Part shown: piece after piece, positions 25,901 through 33,000 of the stretch
Position numbering within the stretch: position 1 is the first letter of the stretch
How the letters are laid out: every line of letters starts with the position of its first letter
Assembly (NCBI GenBank): GCA_016715365.1
Contig: JADKAM010000001.1
Location: forward strand, 496,001 to 560,000
DNA from: Chitinophagaceae bacterium
GTDB lineage: Bacteria > Bacteroidota > Bacteroidia > Chitinophagales > Chitinophagaceae
Length of the DNA: 64,000 nucleotides
Reading direction: 5' to 3'
Made by a program: the position numbers and the translations under genes
The notes under the pieces: generated by a model
Database searches by the model: none
Seen by the model: only the letters and a program-made list of their open reading frames with translations
What the model was told of the DNA's origin: nothing

Positions 25901-26144
25901 TGTTTAAAAATGGTACAGCCTTACGTACCGGTACTTCGCAGCTGGCAGCTACTGCTGCTGCGGCTGTACTAAAGCCCAGGTATTTAAGGAAATCCCTGCG
26001 TGGAGTTTTGGCATCTAAAATACCTTTGTCATCAAGGTCCTCTAAAGGAAGTAATTCTTCTTTAAACTCCTTATTGGCTGATTCCTGAAAACTTTGTGTT
26101 TGATTCAGTTCACCAAAACTTTGCCAGTACTTTTTCTTACTCAT
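22953..26144 (-). CDS. actB: Alternative complex III subunit ActB, molybdopterin-like domain fused to four-cluster ferredoxin
   Basis: The 1063-residue periplasmic subunit has a twin-arginine-like start (TPRRDFLKYLG at about residues 48-58, then a hydrophobic stretch). The first ~750 residues form a molybdopterin-oxidoreductase-like domain that in ACIII holds no molybdenum cofactor. The C-terminal part has four cysteine sets for iron-sulfur clusters: CTGCSACVVAC (near 790), CQHCDNAPCENVC (near 855), CIGTRYCANNC (near 885) and CSFCVQR with CMQACP (near 955-990). Electrons from ActC pass through these clusters to the heme subunits. It lies between actA and actC. Confidence 0.96.
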   Translation of the reverse strand: MSKKKYWQSFGELNQTQSFQESANKEFKEELLPLEDLDDKGILDAKTPRRDFLKYLGFSTAAAAVAASCEVPVRKAVPFLNKPQSVIPGIANYYASTYVNGGDTISVVVKQRDGRPIKIEGNELSTITNGGTTAQAQASVLDLYDNTRLRYPMQKDGKGFKEVTGFDAFDKMVEAAVAGKSFALLTATVNSPTTLAIIKEFIDKHSGSRHVQYDAVSYSGMLLANEACYGKKAIPSYHFDKAKVIVSLGADFLGTWLSPAEFNNQYSQNRKIKGEKPELSKHFQFESMISLTGSNADDRYTHKPSETGAVALALLAKLGGAVTAPSLADSKLTKGIETAAAALVASKGAALVVCGSNDANIQVIVNAINEAIGANGTTINWAITSNYKNGIDADMAKLVDDMNSGAVGAVLINGVNPAYSYSDSKKFKDALAKVVSVSFNGTMDETTELCKYILPSHHWLESWGDAEPKTGYFSLLQPTINPLFKTRAFQTSLIKWSAAAGSLVNDYETYFKTYWSAKLGSLDLWEKALQDGVVEPATMPVGGGAFSGAKVAEAAAAVAAAKGGAVEVVLYQKVSIGDGAQANNPWLQELPDPVSKVTWDNYAMMSPAMAKSLLGLDVMNQEGGKQSDYEVHPEKPVVKITVNGKSVELPVIVLPGMNAATIALAVGYGRESADKETTSANIGRSAVGAGKNVYPLVGFNGTNSYSSVATVEKTGAMYPLAQTQVHGFTESRPVIYETNLKSFTANPEAVLEKITEEKLAITANDSKDFVKDATIYPDFDKPGIKWGMSIDLNTCTGCSACVVACTAENNVSIVGKMQVQRAHEMHWLRIDRYFTFNSDNHEDVDVVFQPMLCQHCDNAPCENVCPVAATNHSTEGLNQMTYNRCIGTRYCANNCPYKVRRFNWLDYTGADSFPDNQNPMIGEYMDESVLQMNDDLTRMVLNPDVTVRSRGVIEKCSFCVQRLQETKLEAKKQQDPTMVRNVKTACMQACPTHAISFGNVNDKESDVYKIRNVDQKHRAFYVMEQLHVLPNVSYLAKVRNTDRHIGVEEEKGGEAKKEEKAHA

Positions 26145-26239
26145 ATTATTTGTATCAACCCCAAAAGAGGATTTTATGTGCTATAAAATGATAATTATCT
26201 AAATGCTCCTGTTCTTTGCCAGCTGGCGGATCAGGGGGC

Positions 26240-27508
26240 TTAATAGTGACATTTCTGACATTCTGTTCCACCGATCTTTTCTACAGTAACACTATCCATT
26301 TTACCACTTTTCAGATCTTTGTGGAATTTCTCGTAAATGCTGTAATATTTGTTGCCTGTCTTATTTTCTTTATCGTAAAAATCAACTTTTGTATCTCTGT
26401 GGCAGTTTACACACCAACCCATACTCAGGTTGCTGAACTGATACACTTCAGGCATTTGTTGTATGTTGCCATGGCAGGTCTGGCAATTTTGTTTGCCCAC
26501 TTTTACGTGCTGGCTGTGGTTAAAATATACATGGTCGGGCAGGTTATGAATTTTAACCCACTCAATTGGTTTTGCTCCGTCAGGATTACCATCGTTATTT
26601 TTATCCGGATTATAAGTTTTAGTAGCTGAATTCCAGCCAGCGTAAGCGTATAGTTTTTCTATTTCGGCAGTTCCATCTACAGCAGTTCCGTCTTCTCTTA
26701 CCAGTTTATCGGGACCTTCGTATTTGCTGATAGATTTATGACAGTTCATACAGGTATTAACTGATGGAATGCTTGCCTGCTTGCTATCCTGTGCACCACC
26801 ATGGCAATACAAACAACTGATCTGGTTAGTGCCGGCGTGTACCTGGTGAGAGTAAAATATAGGTTGTACGGGCTGATAATTCTGCATGCGTCCCATACCA
26901 ATTGCTCCATTGATAGTAAAATAACCACCCACAGCAAACAGCAGTAATATTCCTGCCATTAAATAAGTTTTGTTTTTGTATGCCGGTACAGGCTCTGTGC
27001 GTAGTACACCTTCTTTTTCATCAGATAACTTACGAAGGTTACTGTTAACCTGTAATAATATGAAAGCTATCAGGGCTAAAATCAGGGTTAAAATTCCAAA
27101 GAGGAGCGAATTATCTGTTGCTGGCTCACCACCCGGAGGAGCAGTTGTGGTTTCCGGAGCCCAATCGTCCACATACTTTAATATGGCATCAACATCATCC
27201 TTTTTTAAATTGGTAAATGCGGTCATAACAACCGGCTTCCATTTAGCCTTTAATGTTGTTGCATAAGGGTCGTTTTGAGCAGCAGGATTTTCTATCCACT
27301 TATAAATCCAGTCCCCTGCAGGCACCCTGTCTTTCCAACCCTTTAATGCCGGGCCGGTAAAATCCTTATCAATTTTATGGCAGCTGGCACAATTTGCTTT
27401 AAACAAAGCAGCGCCATCAGCAGCTAAAGATTGGTTATTAATAGACAGTAAAACAACTAAGAAGATACTTGTAAAGATCCTGTTAAAGATTTTTCTATAG
27501 CGACTCAT
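26240..27508 (-). CDS. actA: Alternative complex III subunit ActA with six c-type heme sites
   Basis: The 422-residue protein begins with a signal peptide and a class I cytochrome c domain (CASCHK, about residues 40-45, then WIYKWIENP). A Pro/Thr linker and two helices (near 133-152 and 181-200) follow. Then comes the pentaheme domain with CLYCHG, CMNCHK, CQTCHG, CVNCHR and the C-terminal CQKCHY. That makes six CxxCH motifs. The characterised Rhodothermus ActA is pentaheme; the extra N-terminal monoheme domain is an added module seen in Bacteroidota. It is the first gene of the operon, with a consensus promoter 46 bp upstream. Confidence 0.95.
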   Translation of the reverse strand: MSRYRKIFNRIFTSIFLVVLLSINNQSLAADGAALFKANCASCHKIDKDFTGPALKGWKDRVPAGDWIYKWIENPAAQNDPYATTLKAKWKPVVMTAFTNLKKDDVDAILKYVDDWAPETTTAPPGGEPATDNSLLFGILTLILALIAFILLQVNSNLRKLSDEKEGVLRTEPVPAYKNKTYLMAGILLLFAVGGYFTINGAIGMGRMQNYQPVQPIFYSHQVHAGTNQISCLYCHGGAQDSKQASIPSVNTCMNCHKSISKYEGPDKLVREDGTAVDGTAEIEKLYAYAGWNSATKTYNPDKNNDGNPDGAKPIEWVKIHNLPDHVYFNHSQHVKVGKQNCQTCHGNIQQMPEVYQFSNLSMGWCVNCHRDTKVDFYDKENKTGNKYYSIYEKFHKDLKSGKMDSVTVEKIGGTECQKCHY

Positions 27509-27553
27509 ACAGTTATATCGGGGCTAATGTGGAAAAATATCCTGATTCGGCAG

Positions 27554-27586
27554 CAAAAATAAGGCAGGATGCTGACAATATATCAA
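27554..27586 (-). promoter_or_regulatory. Promoter of the ACIII/oxidase operon
   Basis: On the minus strand TTG (27584-27586) and TATTTTTG (27554-27561) are separated by 22 bases and match TTG/TAnnTTTG. Transcription would start about 27548, giving a 40-nt leader before actA. This is the only good promoter I see for the 12 genes down to 12808. Confidence 0.65.
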
Positions 27587-27743
27587 CATTCCAGAATTTT
27601 TTTTTTCCTTATCCAGCGTGGTTTTTAGCAAATTGGGTAAATACCTGTATACTATTTGTCATGTATTTGTAAGTAGTTTTTGTCCCTTCACTTTTTTTGG
27701 CACAACTCTGCAAAATCACAAATTTTTAACCCACATTTGCCCA

Positions 27744-28616
27744 ATGTTAAAAAAGCTACAGCAAAGATGGAAGGTTAACGGGCTAAACCTGGTGCTGATT
27801 ATAACAACTTTTGCGTTGGGCGGAAGCCTTTGTGGTTATACCGGAAGAAAGCTTTTAATGCTTACCAACCTGGAGAAAGGATTTTTATGGTTCATACTAT
27901 ATATATTATTGATAACCCTGCTTTGGCCTCTTTGCGTTTTACTCATCAGCATCCCGCTTGGCCAGTTTTCATTTTTTAAAAGATATCTTATAAAAGTGTG
28001 GGGTAAAATGAGCGGCAGCAGCAATAACAGCCACTATAAATGTAACATAGCCATTTTTGCAAGTGGAGCCGGTTCAAATGCACAGCAAATAATTCACCAG
28101 TTTTCAGATTCTGCCCTTATCAATATTTCATTAATCGTTTGTAATAAACCTGGTGCCGGTGTGTTGCAGATTGCAGAAAAAGCCGGTATTCCTTCTTTAT
28201 TAATAGAAAAAGAGCGGTTTTTTAACGGAGACCATTATTTACCCGAACTGAGGAAACAGCATATTGATTTTATAGTGCTTGCCGGGTTTTTATGGAAAAT
28301 GCCCGCAGCTTTAATTAATGCATACCCGAAAAAGATACTAAATATACACCCGGCCTTATTGCCAAAATATGGCGGTAAAGGCATGTATGGCAGTAAAGTA
28401 CATGAAGCAGTAATTGCTGCAGGAGAAACCGAAAGCGGTATAACCATTCATTTTGTAGATGAATTATATGACCATGGAGAAATCATATTCCAGGCTAAAT
28501 GCGAAGTGACCCTGCATGATACCGCAGAAACCCTTGCACAAAAAATTCATCTTTTAGAACATGCAAACTACCCGGGCGTGATTGCATCAGTTGCAGAAAA
28601 GCAAAATCGCAGTTAA
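27744..28616 (+). CDS. purN: DUF6787 membrane domain fused to phosphoribosylglycinamide formyltransferase
   Basis: I start at the ATG at 27744 (290 residues), where the DUF6787 pattern LKKLQQRWKVNGLNLVLIITT begins; the 42 residues upstream look non-coding. Residues 1-93 form two helices ending GQFSFFKRYLIKVWGKM, the usual end of free-standing DUF6787 proteins. Residues ~100-290 are PurN: FASGAGSNAQQII (phosphate loop), LAGFLWKMPA, the catalytic NIHPALLPKYGGKGMYG (Asn-x-His-Pro) and GITIHFVDELYDHG with the catalytic Asp. PurN makes FGAR from GAR with 10-formyl-THF in purine synthesis. The fusion would tether a cytosolic enzyme to the membrane. Confidence 0.85.
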   Translation: MLKKLQQRWKVNGLNLVLIITTFALGGSLCGYTGRKLLMLTNLEKGFLWFILYILLITLLWPLCVLLISIPLGQFSFFKRYLIKVWGKMSGSSNNSHYKCNIAIFASGAGSNAQQIIHQFSDSALINISLIVCNKPGAGVLQIAEKAGIPSLLIEKERFFNGDHYLPELRKQHIDFIVLAGFLWKMPAALINAYPKKILNIHPALLPKYGGKGMYGSKVHEAVIAAGETESGITIHFVDELYDHGEIIFQAKCEVTLHDTAETLAQKIHLLEHANYPGVIASVAEKQNRS

Positions 28617-28682
28617 AACACGCCAACAGCAAATATTGTTTTAATTTGTTCCTGTACTTTTACCCACTAATTTTTCTGCCTG

Positions 28683-29450
28683 TTGCAATTATTTTTGAAA
28701 ATACATCTACTGCTGCTTTTTTTTACTGCTGTAACCCATCAAATGTATGCCCAGTTAACGGTTACCGGAACCGTGTTTGATTCATCCAAAAGAAATTATG
28801 TTGAAAATGTACGGGTAGAGAGCAGCAGTGGAAAATATACCCGGACAGATTCTATGGGCAGGTACAAAATTGCTGTTACAGAAAAAGATTCCCTCACTTT
28901 TATCTATAAAAATAAGCCCACTCAAAAATATGCTGTAAAGGAAATAACCAATTTGATGCAGTTTGATCTTTCGCTGGGTGTAACTGTAAAAAGCGGATAT
29001 CGTGTTTTAAAAGAAGTGGTGATCTTTGCCCGCAGTTACCGGGAAGACTCTATGGAAAACCGGCAAACCTATGCCGATGTGTACAATTACCGGAACCCTA
29101 CCATACGAACCAGTATTTCGCCGGGCGGCGCTGTGGGTGCCGATGTGAATGAGATCATCAATATGTTTCGCTTTAAAAGAAACAAACGGTTAAAAGCTTT
29201 CCAGGCAAGACTTGAGCAACAGGAGCAGGATCAATTCGTAAGCTTCCGTTTCAACAAGAATTTTGTACGCCGTATTACACAACTACAGGGCGCCGAGCTG
29301 GATACTTTTATGATAAGATATTTACCTTCCTACGAATTTGCCAGTACCGCAGATGAAATTACTTTCAATAAATACATCTTAAATTCGTCCTACGCTTTTA
29401 GGGTTGCCTTATTAAAAAAGACAGACTCAGAAGCAAAAAAAGAAAACTAA
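28683..29450 (+). CDS. Secreted protein with carboxypeptidase-D-like regulatory domain, TTG start
   Basis: The 255-residue protein has a signal peptide (LLLLFFTAVTHQMYAQ) and then a beta-sandwich of the CarboxypepD_reg-like type (LTVTGTVFDSSKRNYVENVRVESS, read in two parts, and DSMGRYKIAV), about residues 25-100. The rest is charged and helical (FRFKRNKRLKAFQARLEQQEQDQF). The frame opens with TTG at 28683; an in-frame TAA is 15 bases upstream, and the next Met would remove the signal peptide. Proteins of this kind are common, uncharacterised periplasmic or surface proteins of Bacteroidota. The next gene starts 3 bases after its stop. Confidence 0.8.
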   Translation: MQLFLKIHLLLLFFTAVTHQMYAQLTVTGTVFDSSKRNYVENVRVESSSGKYTRTDSMGRYKIAVTEKDSLTFIYKNKPTQKYAVKEITNLMQFDLSLGVTVKSGYRVLKEVVIFARSYREDSMENRQTYADVYNYRNPTIRTSISPGGAVGADVNEIINMFRFKRNKRLKAFQARLEQQEQDQFVSFRFNKNFVRRITQLQGAELDTFMIRYLPSYEFASTADEITFNKYILNSSYAFRVALLKKTDSEAKKEN

Positions 29451-29452
29451 TT

Positions 29453-30001
29453 ATGGAAGAGAATCAACTAACGCTTGGTATTGGTACCCGGCTGCAGCAC
29501 ACCCAATACGGCCCCGGTGTAATTGTGGGTGTGAAATACGCAACCTATATTATTTCCTTTATCCACCACGGCATAAAAGAAATTGATAAAACCGATACCA
29601 ACCTGGACGAGATCATTGCAGAAAATGTGACCACCGAAGTGGAGACCGTTTCGGCAGTAGAAAGATCTTTATTAAAAATTTTACGCCAGTGGAGCGATGT
29701 TACCGAAATTGTTCCCATTGGCGATAAATGGATTGGCGGCACCATGAGTCTGCAAACCGCCGACAAATCTTTAAAACCAAAAGAAATTCCCATTGATGAT
29801 TTCTTTCACAAAATAGTAATGCTGCGAGACAGGCTGCGGGTATTGGAACAAAACATCAACAGCCACAAAAAATTGACCGACGAAGAAAAAGTAAACATAC
29901 AGCAATACATCACCCGTTGCTATGGTTCGTTAACCACTTTCAATGTTCTGTTTAAAAATAAAGAGCAATGGTTTGTGGGTGATAAAGGAAAAACCGATTA
30001 A
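29453..30001 (+). CDS. Conserved hypothetical protein with Tudor-like N-terminal segment
   Basis: The 182-residue cytosolic protein starts with GTRLQHTQYGPGVIVGVKYA, then ISFIHHGIKEI. This is the pattern of Tudor/CarD-like beta-barrels found in the C-terminus of PcrA/UvrD helicases and in RNA-polymerase-binding proteins. The rest is helical with acidic patches. I infer a protein- or nucleic-acid-interaction role and do not recognise a named family. It is co-transcribed with the upstream secreted protein gene. A strong terminator follows at 30012-30045. Confidence 0.7.
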   Translation: MEENQLTLGIGTRLQHTQYGPGVIVGVKYATYIISFIHHGIKEIDKTDTNLDEIIAENVTTEVETVSAVERSLLKILRQWSDVTEIVPIGDKWIGGTMSLQTADKSLKPKEIPIDDFFHKIVMLRDRLRVLEQNINSHKKLTDEEKVNIQQYITRCYGSLTTFNVLFKNKEQWFVGDKGKTD

Positions 30002-30011
30002 ATTATACATT

Positions 30012-30045
30012 AAAAAAACTGCAGGCATTTACCTGCAGTTTTTTT
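30012..30045. terminator. Perfect bidirectional intrinsic terminator
   Basis: A 14-bp perfect stem (AAAAAAACTGCAGG with CCTGCAGTTTTTTT) around a 6-nt loop CATTTA. The A and T runs make it work on both strands, ending the upstream plus-strand pair and the large minus-strand T9SS gene. Confidence 0.92.
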
Positions 30046-30067
30046 AATCCAAAACAAAATACCATAA

Positions 30068-33000
30068 CTACTGAATAATCATTTTTTTAATTGATGTAAA
30101 CTTTCCGGCAGTCATGCGATAATAATAGACACCACCTGCCAGTTCATTTTTTTGAACATTAATATTGTAACTGCCCTTCTGTTGAAATTCTTCCAGGATC
30201 ACTTTAATGGCCCTTCCCTTAATATCAAAGAGCATGATATTTACTTTTTCTGCCCTTGGCAGGTAATAGGTTATTGTTGTTAATTTATCAAAAGGGTTGG
30301 GATAATTTTGTCCTAATACATACTCATTTTTATTCTCCATGTTAACGATAGCAATATTGGAATAAGTAAACCGGTCATCAATATCCAGTTGTTTTAACCG
30401 GTAATAATAACGTGAAGGAGATAAGCCGATATCATCGTAAGTATACTTTTGTAATGTGTTGCTGTTGACACGACCAGGTACAAAGCCGATCGATAGCCAG
30501 TTGACCCCATCAACACTTCGCTGAATTTCAAAGCCCCTGTTATTTTGTTCAAAGCTGGTTGACCAATACAGTTGTGCTTTAGTTCCTGCGCCAACTGCAT
30601 GTAAGTCAAGCAATGATATTGGTAAAGGCCCGCAATTAACAATGAAAACGGGTATATCGGTTGCCATTGTTCTTCCACAACCATTATTATCCGTAATACT
30701 GGTTAATGCAAGGTTCATGGAAATGGTTTCAAATAAAACATCCACCCAATAGTTGGCGCCATTAGGGTTCTGATCCGGGAAACCTCCGCCATATTTATAA
30801 ATTCCATTAGGTCCATCTGTTCCATTCTTTAATGCAGTTAAAGGCTGATTTATATAAGCCGACGAACTAAAGTATCCCGGGGTCATGGCGAACCAGCCAG
30901 GAGCAGGTGAAAAATATGAGGCCACATAAGTAGTATTGGCTGTTACGGCAACAGGAGAACTGAAACGAGCCTCTACCCAACCCACATTATTATTATTGGT
31001 GTTTGTAAAGTTTACGCTTGCCAATAAAGTTCCGGAGGCAGAATAGAGTTTTCCAACCATGCCACTTAAAGCAAATGCCGAACCTTTGTAAATACGTATA
31101 CCGGTTATGGTTCCATGAACTGATGACCTGAATTTTACGCCAAGTTCAATAGCTGAATTGTCATTTACACTTGGGGTGGTTGGCGAACCCGAACTACCCC
31201 AAATACTTTTCTCCCCTGCAATGGCAGTGATGCCGGTAGCAAATGAAACCCCGCTTTGTACATTGTTATATGTATTTCCATTAACCATTAACTGGAACGG
31301 GCCAGTACCCGCTGTTGCATTAAACGTGAGCTGTATATTGGATCCCCTGCAAACATTACCTAAGGAGGTGGCGATGGTTCCCGTTGGCAAAGGATTTACA
31401 GTTACCGTAGTATTGCTTACCAGTGGGCCGTTATTTACGCAATCATCATCAGTTGTGATACTGCTAAGGACAAAATCAGTAACCTGTGGAGTTGTTATTT
31501 CGGGAACAAATAATACATCTACCCAGTAGTTTGCATGATTATATGAATCATTGGGGAAAACAGAACTGCTGTTATATTTATAAACCCCATTAGGTCCTTC
31601 GGAACCACTTTGCAATAAAGTTAACGGACCATTGGTTATCCCTGAAGACTGGAATGCATTGGCAGTAAAAGCATATTGGCCATTTGGCGCAAAATAAGAC
31701 GCAACATAAGTGGTATTGGCATCAATATGAACGGGATTCGAAAATTTGGCCTGCTGCCAACCAGATGCAGACTCTGCGGTAAAAGTTACCGTAGCCAGCA
31801 GTGTTCCTGTAACTGACCATAAGCTTCCCGTATGTGTACCTGTATTGGCTGTTCTTTTATAAAAACGGATACCGGTAATATAACCAGCGGTTGCAGATCT
31901 GAATTTTACACCCAATTCAACCGCACTATTATCCACAACTGTTGGTTCACCACCTGTTACATTATTATTCCAGGTGCTAAGTTCATTGGGCGTGTAGGTA
32001 ATGAAGGGAGTACCTACAGTAACGTTGGTATAGGTTTGCCCATTTACCACAATGGTATAAGGAGCTGCACCTGTAGCAGCCGACAATTGAATGGAAACTG
32101 GTCCATTGCCATTGCATACAGCAGCACTTGTACTGGCTAAAACAGCAGTTGGAGTTGTGCAGATCACTGTTTGGTAAATGGCTGTGTAATTTCCTGAGGC
32201 AGCATCAAAAAATGCATACTCAATTCCTTTGATCGTTTCTGATGTAAACGTTACCGCATTGCCATTTCTGGTAATTGATTGTAAAACCAGGGAACTGTCG
32301 CCACGCTTTGGCAACATGGCTTTCAGGTTCCTGGCCTGTGCATTTGCGTCAATTCCAAAAGTGAGTATATTATTATTCCATACAAGATTTGTAAATGCTG
32401 AGCTGTTTCTTCCATCCAACCAGGTTAGCATTTGTTTTGCGCTAATTACCGGAATATTTTTTGCCTGAGCTGCTGCGATGATGGCATCAGAGCCGGCAGT
32501 ACTGGTGCCTCCATTTACATCGGTATGCATATTGGCGCAAAAAACACCATAATAACCTTCGGGACCAGTCGCTTTATCAAGCAATGAATTAATGTGCAAA
32601 GTATAATTAATGCCCGATTCATCTGTTAATTGGGTTGCCACCTGGTAACAATCAATCATTGCCCCGTTTAATGTTGCAAAACGCATCGGCATTCCGGAAC
32701 CTGTAAACATGCCGGGCCTGTTTTGCACCCAGGTATCGGGCCAGTAATAATAATTTGCATCCAGGTAAATACCATGATTAAATTCTTCTGCTGCCATTAC
32801 AGACCAGCCACTCCATGCTATGCAGTGCGTACGGTGTGTACTGGTGGCCGAAATGCCCGGAAAAGTTGTGGCCATATCACCCAACTGTGTTGCAAAGAAA
32901 GAGTTGAGTGCAGACTGTGTATAATTAGCACAACCTGTGTTTAGATGCACGCCTATTTCAAAACCCTGTGCCTCGTAAGCAGCTGCCTGCGCATTGGTTA

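Noticed and set aside
27618..27743. N-terminal extension of the DUF6787-PurN protein
   Set aside because: The 42 added residues are Cys/Phe-rich without pattern, and DUF6787 begins right after the ATG at 27744.
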